A stretch of 37,573 nt of DNA, taken from positions 1 through 37,573 of the forward strand of contig JASLMK010000131.1 of the NCBI GenBank assembly GCA_030746555.1. Reading direction: 5' to 3'. The notes beneath the pieces were generated by a model that saw only the letters and a program-made list of their open reading frames with translations, had not been told where the DNA came from and searched no databases. Made by a program: the position numbers and the translations under genes. How positions within the stretch are numbered: the first letter of the stretch is position 1; every line of letters starts with the position of its first letter. Below are positions 29,016 to 37,573 of the stretch, piece by piece. The DNA comes from Planctomycetota bacterium. Its GTDB lineage: Bacteria > Planctomycetota > UBA1135 > GCA-002686595.

Positions 29016-30135
29016 GATCGATCGTCTCGCCATCGGGTCCGGAGAAGGAGTAGGTCAGGTGCAGGCGGCCGTCGGAGGCCTGGATCAGCGAGGGGTACGC
29101 GAAGGCGTGCCGGCCGTCGGGATCGAACGCGACGACCCGCCGCTTTGGCCAGGTCGCGCCGCCGTCGGCGGAGAAGAAGAGCGAGAGGCGATGGCGCCCG
29201 CGCTCGAGGTCGTTCAGAGCCAGGGCGATGCGGCCGTCGGCCAGCGCGATCGCCTCGACGCTCGAGCCGGGGTTGGGGACGTCGGTGTCTACCGCCACCG
29301 ACCAGGTCTCGCCGTCGTCGGTCGAGACCGAGCGCAGCATGCGGTGGGGCGCGGGCCCGTTGTCGCGCAGGAAGGCGACCCAGCGGCCCTCCCCCAGCGG
29401 CACCGGGCTCGGCTGCACGCCGCCGGGAGAGACGATCGGTCCCAGCGCCCGCCAGCTCATCCCGTCCGGCTCGCCGAGCGCCATCAAGCCGAGGTTGAAG
29501 CCGTCTGAGTAGAGCGGCAGGAGGATGCGCCCGTCGGCGCGCAGGACGGGGTGCACGCGCGTCATCCACCCGCACTGGCGCTTGGCCGGATCGCGCGCCG
29601 CCTCGATCACCTGGCTGGAGTAGCGCGGTGCGTAGGCGGCCCAGAGGTGCTCGGTCACCGCCAGCTCCCCGAACCCCGCCTCGACGCGCCGCGCGAAGGC
29701 CTCCCCGGGGACGAGGTGGATCGCATCCTGCCAGCTCCAGCTCGGCTCGCCCGTGCCCACGGGTTCGTCGGCGCGCCGGTACTTCAACACGGCCTGCTCC
29801 CAGCGGTTGGCAGCGACCACCACCCAGAACAGGAACAGACGGCCCTTGCCGTCGACCAACAGCGTCGGGTTGCAGTCAGGCAGTCCCGGCGTGTCCGCCA
29901 TCGGGAAGGGCGCGCTCCAATCGGAGCCGGCCCCGGCGAGCCTCGAGCCCAACAGGCGCACGTCGTTCGCCCGCCGCTCGCCAGAGCCCTGGAACCACAC
30001 GGCGATCAGGCTGCCGTCGGCGAGCTCGGCCACGCCGCTCGCGTGGGCGTGTTCCTCTTGCGGGGCGAAGAGGTGGTCGGATGCACTCGCTCGCGGAGTG
30101 CAGAGGAGCGGGACACAGAGCAGGATGGCTCGCAT
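28996..30135 (-). CDS. BNR/Asp-box sialidase-like exported protein
   Basis: 379 residues. Short signal peptide (MRAILLCVPLLCTPRASA), then a beta-propeller of the BNR_2/exo-sialidase type: HASGVAELADGSLIAVWFQG, ADTPGLPDCNPTLLVDGKG, and two Asp-boxes, STDDGETW and SADGGATW. Family members include sialidases and other glycan hydrolases, and many homologues from environmental bacteria have unknown specificity. The start at 30135 gives the intact signal. It is 35 bases after the SGNH gene stop and overlaps the PHP gene start, so the three form one minus-strand operon. Confidence 0.85.
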   Translation of the reverse strand: MRAILLCVPLLCTPRASASDHLFAPQEEHAHASGVAELADGSLIAVWFQGSGERRANDVRLLGSRLAGAGSDWSAPFPMADTPGLPDCNPTLLVDGKGRLFLFWVVVAANRWEQAVLKYRRADEPVGTGEPSWSWQDAIHLVPGEAFARRVEAGFGELAVTEHLWAAYAPRYSSQVIEAARDPAKRQCGWMTRVHPVLRADGRILLPLYSDGFNLGLMALGEPDGMSWRALGPIVSPGGVQPSPVPLGEGRWVAFLRDNGPAPHRMLRSVSTDDGETWSVAVDTDVPNPGSSVEAIALADGRIALALNDLERGRHRLSLFFSADGGATWPKRRVVAFDPDGRHAFAYPSLIQASDGRLHLTYSFSGPDGETIDHASFEL

Positions 30136-30170
30136 GGGGTTCCTCGTCGTGTTGGGGGACGGAGTGCGGC

Positions 30171-32114
30171 TCACTCCTCCAGCATCTCGATCGAGAGCGT
30201 CAGGTCCACCATCTCGGCGTGGACCCGCTCGCGCCAAGGCACACCGTCGGGAGCGGAGTCTCCCAGGCCCGCGGGCTCCTCGCCGACCCCTTCCTGGAAG
30301 TAGGCCAACAAGAGGGCCGCGTTGGAGAGGTTCGTGCGGTCCTCGCCCGCGCCCACCGTCCGCAAGAGGCCCAGCACCGCGTCGCGGATCTGCGTCTTGG
30401 GGGCGTCGAGCAGGGAGAGGTCGAAGACCTCCTCGCCGTCGAGGGCGAGGCTCTCGAGGACCTCGCCGAAGGCGCTGACCGTCGGCATGGCCTCTTCGGC
30501 CCCCGGCAGGTCCCTCGAAAGCGGGTAGGGCTCGCCGGCGCTCGCCGTGCCGTCGAGCAAGCCGCGCACGAAGTCCGCCAGCACGCGGCCGGCGACCTCG
30601 TTCCCGCGCGCGTTGAAGTGCATGTTCCGGCGGTGGTAGACGTGGCGGTCGCCGTCGGGGAGGGGCTCGATCGCGCGCAGGGAGGGCAACAGGTCGAGCA
30701 TCGCCCGGCCGTGGCCCTCCGCCCAGCTCTTGGTCTCGCGCTGGGGCAGGTCGCGGTCGAGCTCCAGGCCGGAGCGCTGCTGCACGAGCGCGAACAGGTC
30801 GTCCTCGACCTGGAACTCGTCGGGGATCAAGACGAAGGCCAACGGCACGTCCCCGGCCGCCCGCTCCAGTCGCACGAGCGACTTCAGGAACTCCACGTGC
30901 CTCAGGCTCCAGGCGAGACCGTCCTGCCGCTCGCACATCGCCACCGCCACGGCGGTCTCGACCTCCAGGAAGATCTCCTCGGAGAGGCTGGGCTCCTCGA
31001 GCAGGGGATTGGCCAGCCACGGTTGGCTCAAGGCCTGTTCCAGGGAGTCCGCGGCATCGCTCCCACCGGCGGCCGCGCCGCGGCGGAGGTTCTGGAGACG
31101 GAAGAAGACGATCGCCGCGAGGTAGCGGTCCGCGTCGTACCAGCCCGGGGGCGTCGCCTGATCGTCGGGCGTGTCGATGTCGTTGCCGACGAACAGCTGG
31201 ACGAGGATCAGGTCGGGGTCCAGCGGCAGGGCTTCGTGCTCCAACAGGTGGAGGTAGTCGCTGGGCCCCGTCGCCGGATAGCCCATGTTGTAGACCTCGA
31301 CGCCCTCCAGCTCGCGCTCGCAGACGCTCGTGAAGTGCAGGGGCTGGGGGACGGTGCCGTAGGAGAACGAGTCGCCGATGCTGACGACGAGGGGGCCGCC
31401 GAGCTCGGCGCGCGGCACGAACTCCCGGTCGTAGTGGCCGTCGCTGTTGAGCGGGAAGCCGTAGAGCAGGCTCCCGGGGGCGCGGCGGCCGGCCGTGCGG
31501 CGGATCTGTGAGGAGGCAGACTCGGTCACCAGGATCGGGTTCGGCCACGCGCGCCGCACCAGGCGCAGGCCGAGCTCGCCACCGACCAACAGGATCGGCA
31601 GGCTCAGCGCCAGGCCCGCGAGCCCGCGGCGGGCCCACGAGGGGACGAGGCGACGCAGATGTCCGAGCAGGATCGACCACCAGGCGAAGGCGCCGTAGGC
31701 GAGCGCCGCCGCACACTCGGCCAGGATGGGGTAGCGCACGCGGAACGGGCCGGCGTAGGACTCCGCCGTAGACAGGACGAGGGCGCAGAGTGCGATGCAG
31801 ACCGACGCGAGGAAGACCGCGGCGCGCAGGTGCAGGGCCGGATCGACCACCGGCGTGGGCTCGCAGCGCCGCCGTGCGAGGTCGAACAGGCGGTCGACGG
31901 CGCCGAGGGCCCCCGCGGCGACCGCCCCGGCGAGGACCCAGACCGCGACACCCGAGCCGCCGCTGGTGGGGGCGCCGAGGTTCCGCTCGAAGAAGGCCTC
32001 GACCAGCACCCGCAGCTGCAACCGCTCGTCCATCACTCGCGCGAACGTCACCAGGGCGAACACGCCGCCGGCGAGGTGGACCACGATGAAGGGAAGCGAG
32101 GGATGGGGGAGCAT
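30171..32114 (-). CDS. membrane-bound SGNH/GDSL-type hydrolase
   Basis: 647 residues. About five TM segments in the first ~215 residues, then an SGNH domain: VVSIGDSFSYG with the nucleophile S249, FVGNDID with N311, and MHFNARGNEVAG with the catalytic histidine H499 near the end. This layout, membrane anchor plus a large SGNH domain, is shared with polysaccharide O-acetyltransferase/esterase proteins (AlgJ/AlgX-like). A C-terminal extension of ~150 residues (EEVFDLSLLDAPKTQIRDAV) has no clear family. Start ATG at 32114; a further 44 codons upstream are open but not protein-like, and a TACGGT at about 32206-32211 suggests a long leader. First gene of the operon with the sialidase-like and PHP genes. 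Confidence 0.8.
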   Translation of the reverse strand: MLPHPSLPFIVVHLAGGVFALVTFARVMDERLQLRVLVEAFFERNLGAPTSGGSGVAVWVLAGAVAAGALGAVDRLFDLARRRCEPTPVVDPALHLRAAVFLASVCIALCALVLSTAESYAGPFRVRYPILAECAAALAYGAFAWWSILLGHLRRLVPSWARRGLAGLALSLPILLVGGELGLRLVRRAWPNPILVTESASSQIRRTAGRRAPGSLLYGFPLNSDGHYDREFVPRAELGGPLVVSIGDSFSYGTVPQPLHFTSVCERELEGVEVYNMGYPATGPSDYLHLLEHEALPLDPDLILVQLFVGNDIDTPDDQATPPGWYDADRYLAAIVFFRLQNLRRGAAAGGSDAADSLEQALSQPWLANPLLEEPSLSEEIFLEVETAVAVAMCERQDGLAWSLRHVEFLKSLVRLERAAGDVPLAFVLIPDEFQVEDDLFALVQQRSGLELDRDLPQRETKSWAEGHGRAMLDLLPSLRAIEPLPDGDRHVYHRRNMHFNARGNEVAGRVLADFVRGLLDGTASAGEPYPLSRDLPGAEEAMPTVSAFGEVLESLALDGEEVFDLSLLDAPKTQIRDAVLGLLRTVGAGEDRTNLSNAALLLAYFQEGVGEEPAGLGDSAPDGVPWRERVHAEMVDLTLSIEMLEE

Positions 32115-32205
32115 GGCGTTCTGGGCGACTGCCGACCCGGCGGGACCGCTCGGGCCTTGGCGCGGCCGGTCCCGGAGTGCCGCCGCGTGCCCTCGCGCTC
32201 TCCGG

Positions 32206-32211
32206 GGACCG
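32206..32211 (-). promoter_or_regulatory. -10-like TACGGT before SGNH operon
   Basis: TACGGT on the minus strand, about 90 bases before the chosen start. Confidence 0.25.
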
Positions 32212-32311
32212 TACCATCCCCCGCGTTCGATTCCCCGCGGTCGCATTGCGCCCTAGAACGGCCCCGGACAGGGGCCCTCCGCGCCAGCCTCCCGCTTGCG
32301 CCGCGAGACCG

Positions 32312-32317
32312 TAGGAT
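32312..32317 (+). promoter_or_regulatory. -10-like TAGGAT before hypothetical gene
   Basis: TAGGAT about 42 bases before the ATG at 32360; the leader carries AGGGAG as ribosome-binding site. Confidence 0.35.
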
Positions 32318-32359
32318 GGCCCCCTTCAGTTCGCATCAACCAGTGACAGGGAGAAAGCG

Positions 32360-32785
32360 ATGGCCGGGATCTACAAGCTCTACGTGATCGGGAGCCCGGG
32401 CGGCTACATGGGGAGCGACGGCGTCGGTTCCATCTACCTGCAGATCCTCGTCGGCACCTCGAGCCGGATGTGGTATGAGCCGCACTACTTCCAGCGGGAG
32501 ATCCAGCCCATGGGGAAGCTGCGCGTGATCGTCCCCGAGGGACCCGACGATCCCGACGCCTTGCTGGACGCCTGCGTGGCGTTCTTCCCCGAGTGGTTCA
32601 AGGACTGCCCGAGCCTCGCCGAGGCCACCGAGCGATTCGGCCGCGACGAGCGGATGGTCTTCAGCGACAAGGGCATCCCCAGGATCTGGCGCGCCCTGCG
32701 GGAAGAGGCCCGGGAGCGCTTCGCCGAGCTCCCCGTCTGGGAGGCGGAGCTCTCCGAGGTGCACCCCGTGCGGGTCGATGGCTGA
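32360..32785 (+). CDS. hypothetical protein
   Basis: 141 residues, soluble, no signal peptide. An N-terminal beta part (AGIYKLYVIGSPGGYMGSDG, SSRMWYEPHYFQREIQPMGK) is followed by acidic helices (DALLDACVAFFPEWFKDCPS, IWRALREEARERFAELP). Codon use is fully typical of the genome. I do not recognise the family. The ATG at 32360 has AGGGAGA eight bases upstream, one of the clearer ribosome-binding sites in the window. A strong hairpin follows the stop. Confidence 0.7.
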   Translation: MAGIYKLYVIGSPGGYMGSDGVGSIYLQILVGTSSRMWYEPHYFQREIQPMGKLRVIVPEGPDDPDALLDACVAFFPEWFKDCPSLAEATERFGRDERMVFSDKGIPRIWRALREEARERFAELPVWEAELSEVHPVRVDG

Positions 32786-32798
32786 GGGAGGCCTCCTC

Positions 32799-32819
32799 CC
32801 GCCGGTTGGCTCCCGGCGG
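32799..32819 (+). terminator. hairpin after hypothetical gene
   Basis: CCGCCGG (32799-32805) pairs with CCGGCGG (32813-32819) around a seven-base loop, 14 bases past the stop codon. No T-tract. Confidence 0.45.
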
Positions 32820-32897
32820 ACGATCCGGCGACGGCCGGCGGAGAGCGCCCGGAGCCGTCGGCGAGAGTGCAGCCTGGGGAAACGGCGCGGCCGACGC

Positions 32898-32903
32898 TAA
32901 GCT
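32898..32903 (+). promoter_or_regulatory. -10-like TAAGCT before aminotransferase
   Basis: TAAGCT 30 bases before the ATG at 32934. Confidence 0.35.
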
Positions 32904-32933
32904 CCCCGGCTTCTCCACCCCCAGCGAGACGCC

Positions 32934-34100
32934 ATGATCCTGCGCCGATTCCCCCCGATGGGGGTCTACGAGACCCTCTTCCGCTTCGCCGAAGCCACCG
33001 ACGACTACATGGGCCAGGCGGGCACGCACCCCTGGGCCCAGGGGTTCCCGCTCACCAGCCCCGTGCCCGGCGGCCCCGCGCTCCCCACGAGCGTCGCGAT
33101 CGGCGACGAGGATCGCATGTACCCCAAGGCGGACGGGCAGCCGGTCCTGCGCGAGGCGATCGCGGCCTACTACAACCGCTTCTACGACGCGGGAATCAGC
33201 GCCGACAACGTCGCGGTCTTCGCCGGCGGCCGGCCGGCGATCTTCGCCGTGCTCGCGTTCCTGCGTCCCGAAGTCGAGGTCGCCATCGAGGAGACCGAAT
33301 ACACGCCCTACTGGGACGTGCTGCGGATCCTCGGGCGAGAGTTCTCCCTGATCCAGAGTGACGCGGAGAACCGCTTCCGGCCCTCCCTCGCCGACCACCC
33401 CACCGGCGGCGACGTGCTGCTCATCAAGAGCAATCCCTGCAATCCGACCGGCGTCACGACCCGCGGCGAGGACCTGGCCGCGCTCGTGCGGCACTACAGC
33501 TCGGAAGGGCGCGCCGCGCTCATCGACGAGGCCTACGAGTTCTTCTGCGAGGGCGAGCCCGAGAGCGCCCTGGCCCACGTCGACGACATCGACTCCACCG
33601 ACCTGTTCGTCGTCGGCGCGGCCACCAAGGGCCTGCAGGTACCGGGAATGCGCGTCGGTTGGGTCGTCGCCGCCAAGGAGCACATCGAGCTGTTCCGCAA
33701 CTACTCCTCCTTCGGCATGGGCGGCGTCAGCCGCGCCTCCCAACTGTACGTGACCGAGCTCCTGGAGCTCGAGCGCGTGGGGCACGCCCGAAGAGCGATC
33801 AGAGCCTTCTACGCCAACCAGCGCGAGCGCTACGGCGAGGCCCTCGAGCGCCTGGGCCTCGAGCTCTTCTCGGGCACCGGCGGCTTCTACCACTGGTGCC
33901 GGCTGCCCGGCGGCCTGACCGGCGACGCCTTCAACGAGCGCCTGTTCGCCCACAAGGCGGGGATCCTCCCCGGGCGGCTGTGCGACATGGCGCGCCGCGG
34001 CGACGACGGACCGCTCGGCCCCATGATCCGCTTCTCCTTCGGCCCCCTCGGTCCCGAGTCCTTCGAGAGCGACGTCGCGATCCTCGAGCAGTGCCTGTGA
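32934..34100 (+). CDS. class I/II PLP-dependent aminotransferase
   Basis: 388 residues, fold type I. Visible: YPKADGQPVLREAIAAYYN, GGRPAIFAVLAFL in the cofactor loop, NPCNPTGV (N167 onward), ALIDEAYEFF with the pyridine-nitrogen aspartate, AATKGLQVPGMRVGW with the Schiff-base lysine K232, and MIRFSFGPLG with the substrate-carboxylate arginine near the C-terminus. These are aspartate/aromatic aminotransferase-like features, but the substrate cannot be assigned. Single-gene unit, with no biosynthetic partners adjacent. Confidence 0.92.
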   Translation: MILRRFPPMGVYETLFRFAEATDDYMGQAGTHPWAQGFPLTSPVPGGPALPTSVAIGDEDRMYPKADGQPVLREAIAAYYNRFYDAGISADNVAVFAGGRPAIFAVLAFLRPEVEVAIEETEYTPYWDVLRILGREFSLIQSDAENRFRPSLADHPTGGDVLLIKSNPCNPTGVTTRGEDLAALVRHYSSEGRAALIDEAYEFFCEGEPESALAHVDDIDSTDLFVVGAATKGLQVPGMRVGWVVAAKEHIELFRNYSSFGMGGVSRASQLYVTELLELERVGHARRAIRAFYANQRERYGEALERLGLELFSGTGGFYHWCRLPGGLTGDAFNERLFAHKAGILPGRLCDMARRGDDGPLGPMIRFSFGPLGPESFESDVAILEQCL

Positions 34101-34112
34101 GGCGGGCCGCGC

Positions 34113-37100
34113 TCAGCCGGCGGGGCGGCGCGTGAATACGAAGCGCTGGTAGAACAGCGAGACCAGGATCAGGCACAGGGCCAGGCCGAAGAACGAGCCC
34201 ACCCGCTGCAGGCCGTCGAGGTTGGCGAGGTCATGGAGGAAGACCTTGCCGATCGTCGCCAGGAGGAAGGCGAGCGACGCCCAGCGCAGGGCCACGACGC
34301 CGCGGCGCGCCCCCAAGGCGAGCAGGGCGAAGGAGTAGAGGGCCCACACCAACGACAGCACGAGGTTGCCGTTGAGGTCGATGGCGTCGGGGCGCAGGCG
34401 CTGGCTCTCGCCGTGGGCGTTGACCACCAGGAGGCTCAACCAGGCGAAGGGGAGCAGGCAGGAGAGGGCGCCGAGGACGGCGCGCAGGATCGTGCGCACA
34501 GACCACGCGCCTCCCTCGGCGCACAGGCGCGCTTCGATCTCGTCGAGGGCGCGGGTGAACGCGCCCACGGCTTCGCCCTGCACCGCCGTGGCGTCGAGTG
34601 CGATCGGCGCCTTGGTGAAGTGCAGCACGACGAGCGAAGCGACGAAGGCCAGGCCGTAGGCGTAGGAGAAGCCGTTGACGAGCCAGGCGTCCTGGCGCAC
34701 GAAGGCGTCGGGGAACAGGGTCAGGACGACCCACGGGACCGCGGCGCCGATGGCGGCGGCGAGGGCGGCGAGCGTGCACAGCGGGCTCGTCCGGCGCGTG
34801 GCCAGCCAGGCCCAACCGGCGGCGGCGGGCGCCAGCGCGATCCAGGGCCACAGGTCGACGAAGCCGCGTTCCATGGAGGCGTCGAGCTCCAACGGGACGG
34901 CCAGGGCGACGAGGAGGCAGGCCGCGGCGGCGTAGGCGGTGCGGGCCCGGCGCAGGCCGTGGGGCGTGGTGGAGGCGGGAGGCTCGTCGCGGGCGAGGAG
35001 GAAACCGGCGAGAGGGGGGAGCGCACCGATCAAGCACACGATGCCGACGCCCGCCTCGCCCCTGGCGTGTTCCCACAGGGCGATCCAGCGCTCCAGGGGC
35101 GTGTGCCCCAGGCCGACGAGGACCGAGGCTGCGGCGACGAGGCCCAGTGCGCGGGTCGGGCCCAGGCGCGAGCGGAAGCACACGGGCGCGAGGGTCGTGA
35201 CGGCGACGGAGGCGAACAGCCAGGGCGCGGTCTCGCTCAACAGCCAGCCCTGGGCCTCGAAGCGGGGCACCGAGAGGTTGCCGACGTGGGCCGCCGCAGC
35301 GACCGCCACCACCACGGCCGCCGCCGCTGCGCTGGCGCAGCGCGCCGCGGCGCAGGCGGCGACGAGGGTGGCGACGAGGAGCGGCGCGTAGTGTTCGGCC
35401 GGGCCCGCCCCGGGCTGTGGACGGTACTGCAGGAACAACAACCAGAACGCGCAGCCCAAGGCGGCCAGGGCCAGGGCGCGCGGCGCGGGGTGCGCGCGCC
35501 ACCCGACGGCGAGGGCCAGCAGGGCGGCGGCGGTGGCGGGAGCGACGAACGGAGCCCAGAACACGATGGCCGCGGGAGCCTGAGCGAGCTCGAGCTGCGC
35601 CCGATCACCCGCCGCCGCCAGGGCCAGGCCGGCTGCCAGTCCCGCCAGGACCGGCAGTGCGGGCAGGGAGGTGCGCGAGCGGATCGCCAGGAGCAGGTGG
35701 ATCCAGACCACCGGCCAGACCGGGTGCCAGGCCTCGCGGCCGTCGCTCAGGACGGTCCAGGTCACGGCGAACAGGATCAACAGCGAGTAGGTCGCCGCGG
35801 CCACCGAGTCGGTGCCGCCCCGTTCGCGCCGGGGCCACGCGCCCAGGGCCGCGATGAGGACCGCGGTCGCACCGGTCCACAGTGCGAGCTCGGTGAGGGC
35901 CGCCCAAGGCGCGTCGGCGGCCAAGAGCCAGGTCGCCGACAGGGCCGCCGCGCCCGCGGCGGCGGCGGTGGGCAGGGCCAGCAGCTCCAGGCGCCGGCCG
36001 AGGAAGGCCCCGGCGCCGGCCAGCAGTGCCGCCACGGCGGCGATCAGCCAGTAGTCGTCGCCTAGCTCCACGAGGTTCGCGTAGTGCAGGGCGAGACCGA
36101 AGGGCAACAGGACCCCGCCGACGCGTGCCGCGCGCCAGCGGCGGCGGTGGGGGCTGGCGTCGTCGCCGCCGAAGGCCGCGAACAGCAAACCGAAGACGCC
36201 GCAGGCCACCAGTCCGGCGGCGGCCTCCTCGGTGTTGCCGTCCAACAGCCACATGACCTGGATGCCCACCGTGCCCGCGAGGCCCAAGAGCCCCATCCAC
36301 GGCCAATCTCGGTGGCGGCCGATGCCGAGCAGGGCCAGGTCGAGGAGCAGGATGTAGCTGAAGAGCGTGACGGCGCCTGAGGGCACGGCGGACAGCAGCA
36401 ACGGTGTCGCGAAGCCGCCGACGAGGCCGAAGACGGCGATCAGCTGGGAGCGCGCGCGCAGGGCGAGGGCGCCGCAGGCGACGGTGGTGAGCACCATCCA
36501 TGCGAACCCGACCGAGTGGGGGAAGAGGTCGTAGAGGCGGAAGCCCGCCCAGGCCGCCGCGTAGTGGACCGCCGCGCCGCTCCCGGCGAGGACATCGGCG
36601 ACGACCCGGTAGCCCGCGCCGCGCAGGCGGGGGTGGACCAGCAGGCAGAACGTGCCGACCCCTGCTCCGGTCCACACGCGCATGCGCTCGTCGAACCAGC
36701 CCTCCTGGATCGCGTATTGGAAGAAGAACAGGGCGGCGATCACCAGGGCGACGCCGCCGAGGATGGCCGCTCCGCGGATCCCGAGCAGGCGCTCCCATTC
36801 GACCCCGCGCGGCCGGAAGCGCTTGCGCGGGAGAGGGGACGGGGGGGTCGAGGCGGTCGTTCCAGCGTCCGCTTCGTCGTCAGCCTGGGGCGCGACACCG
36901 GCGGCGGGTTCGGGTCCGGACTCGTCCTCCAGCCCGCCGGCCGGCTCGCCGCGGGGGTCGTCCCCCGGCGTGGCCGCGCCCTTCCTCGCACGTCCGGCCT
37001 CGGTCGAGGCTTGGGGCCACGATGCATCCTCCAGCCACCGAGCCTCCTCGGCCCCGTCCGCCGGCTCGGTCACCGGGGGATGCCCGGCACCGGGCGCGCC

Positions 37101-37262
37101 GCCGGCGGGTCCGACACCTGAGGTGGCCTCCAGTTCCTCCACGCGCCGGGCGAGGGCCTTGATGCGCCCGAGCGCGATCCCACCCAGGACGACGCCGCCG
37201 AGGATCGCACCGAGGACGGCCAGGGCGATCAGGGTCAGGAGGAGCTCTGCGGGGGAGGTCAT
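34113..37262 (-). CDS. DUF2339-family large membrane protein
   Basis: 1049 residues. An N-terminal TM (ELLLTLIALAVLGAILGGVV), a short coiled coil (KALARRVEELEATSG) and a long acidic, proline-rich linker precede ~25 hydrophobic segments. VEWERLLGIRGAAILGGVAL and FQYAIQEGWFDERMRVWTG are the DUF2339 signature. Family members are large polytopic inner-membrane proteins of unknown function. I use the ATG at 37260-37262; a GTG at 37293-37295 would add 11 residues ahead of the first TM. Confidence 0.9.
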   Translation of the reverse strand: MTSPAELLLTLIALAVLGAILGGVVLGGIALGRIKALARRVEELEATSGVGPAGGAPGAGHPPVTEPADGAEEARWLEDASWPQASTEAGRARKGAATPGDDPRGEPAGGLEDESGPEPAAGVAPQADDEADAGTTASTPPSPLPRKRFRPRGVEWERLLGIRGAAILGGVALVIAALFFFQYAIQEGWFDERMRVWTGAGVGTFCLLVHPRLRGAGYRVVADVLAGSGAAVHYAAAWAGFRLYDLFPHSVGFAWMVLTTVACGALALRARSQLIAVFGLVGGFATPLLLSAVPSGAVTLFSYILLLDLALLGIGRHRDWPWMGLLGLAGTVGIQVMWLLDGNTEEAAAGLVACGVFGLLFAAFGGDDASPHRRRWRAARVGGVLLPFGLALHYANLVELGDDYWLIAAVAALLAGAGAFLGRRLELLALPTAAAAGAAALSATWLLAADAPWAALTELALWTGATAVLIAALGAWPRRERGGTDSVAAATYSLLILFAVTWTVLSDGREAWHPVWPVVWIHLLLAIRSRTSLPALPVLAGLAAGLALAAAGDRAQLELAQAPAAIVFWAPFVAPATAAALLALAVGWRAHPAPRALALAALGCAFWLLFLQYRPQPGAGPAEHYAPLLVATLVAACAAARCASAAAAAVVVAVAAAAHVGNLSVPRFEAQGWLLSETAPWLFASVAVTTLAPVCFRSRLGPTRALGLVAAASVLVGLGHTPLERWIALWEHARGEAGVGIVCLIGALPPLAGFLLARDEPPASTTPHGLRRARTAYAAAACLLVALAVPLELDASMERGFVDLWPWIALAPAAAGWAWLATRRTSPLCTLAALAAAIGAAVPWVVLTLFPDAFVRQDAWLVNGFSYAYGLAFVASLVVLHFTKAPIALDATAVQGEAVGAFTRALDEIEARLCAEGGAWSVRTILRAVLGALSCLLPFAWLSLLVVNAHGESQRLRPDAIDLNGNLVLSLVWALYSFALLALGARRGVVALRWASLAFLLATIGKVFLHDLANLDGLQRVGSFFGLALCLILVSLFYQRFVFTRRPAG

Positions 37263-37295
37263 GGCTGTGTCGCCGAGGCCAGCATCGACTCTCAC

Positions 37296-37573
37296 CGGCG
37301 CCGATCAAGCGTAGGCCGGGCCGGGAGCGCCGGGGGCGCCGGGAGGGAGTGCTCCGCCCCCTCCACCGGCCCCCGAGACCCTCTCAGGCCGCACCGCGGG
37401 GCGTCGGCGCACCCGCGGTGCGGATCTGCGCTAGCCCGGATTATTCATGAACACGCACACCAGACTTCGCAACCGGCCGTCTTCGACGGCCTCTCGGCCC
37501 CTGGCGGCGCTTTTCGAAAACCTGGCTTCCTCGACGACCCGTTCAGGGTCGCCTGCGTCGCCAGAACCCGCAA
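37296..37573. other. non-coding right end with hairpins
   Basis: No gene. It contains the hairpins at 37389-37423, 37475-37491 and 37535-37551. The string CTAGCCCGGATTATTCATGA (from 37431) stands out as AT-rich and, from memory, resembles sequences near insertion-sequence ends. Confidence 0.4.
37389..37423. terminator. 12-bp-stem hairpin
   Basis: CCGCACCGCGGG (37389-37400) pairs perfectly with CCCGCGGTGCGG (37412-37423) around an 11-base loop. The strongest hairpin in the window. It may end a transcript coming from the right. Confidence 0.5.

Noticed and set aside
34233..36065. 610-codon open frame on the plus strand
   Set aside because: Antisense to the DUF2339 gene. The translation is an almost unbroken run of R, G, E, Q and A with no hydrophobic core.
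1..37573. CRISPR array, rRNA or complete insertion sequence
   Set aside because: No regularly spaced repeats, no rRNA signatures and no transposase or integrase reading were found on either strand.

Overview
The window is high-GC (roughly 70%) bacterial DNA. It most likely comes from a planctomycete or a close relative. The best clues are a PQQ-type propeller protein beginning with a DWPQWRGP motif, and a large secreted protein (13298-16096) that carries an 'NDDC' beta-sandwich repeat, a 'GRFEQVGMSWVKHGF' core and a C-terminal 'FQFWFRDPDGGGAGFNLSDA' domain. From memory these are typical of planctomycete secretomes. The assignment rests on recognition of protein families, not on a marker gene.

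Left part (1-9320). The window opens with the 3' half of a tRNA-Arg(UCU), with no matching 5' half. An 18-base direct repeat of its 3' end recurs at 9300-9317. Between the two copies lies accessory DNA of uneven composition: two exported endonuclease/exonuclease/phosphatase (EEP) fold proteins, a lipoprotein form of RidA, several small membrane or zinc-ribbon proteins, a DUF4345 protein, a fragment of a fatty-acid hydroxylase, and a 741-residue protein of repeated carboxypeptidase-regulatory-like domains. One EEP gene is flanked by two 47-base direct repeats, and the hydroxylase fragment ends at one of them. This looks like an old integration locus, but no integrase is present in the window.

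Middle part (9400-20800). The genes here are a uracil-DNA-glycosylase-like protein, a PQQ-like propeller protein, a four-TM protein, a small hypothetical, the large secreted multi-domain protein, a small exported protein, an AmpG/PAT-like MFS transporter divergent from a Cys/Met-metabolism PLP enzyme, a DUF2237 protein, a cupin and a small membrane protein.

Metal-uptake locus (20994-25234). A predicted outer-membrane beta-barrel overlaps by ATGA a ZnuA-like metal-binding protein. Next comes an ABC metal permease whose C-terminus is fused to HEAT-like repeats. No ABC ATPase is encoded nearby.

Right part (25617-37295). Here are a small lipoprotein, a glycine-rich small membrane protein, a PhoD-type phosphatase, and a minus-strand operon of an SGNH-hydrolase membrane protein, a BNR sialidase-like protein and a PHP-domain lipoprotein. 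These are followed by a hypothetical protein, a class I/II aminotransferase and a 1049-residue DUF2339 membrane protein. The last ~280 bases hold strong hairpins and may touch the edge of a mobile element.

A recurring regulatory signal runs through the window. At least eleven genes on both strands have a TANNNT hexamer ending 6-8 bases before the start codon. This spacing implies that transcription begins at or next to the start codon (leaderless mRNAs). It also fixes several otherwise ambiguous starts.
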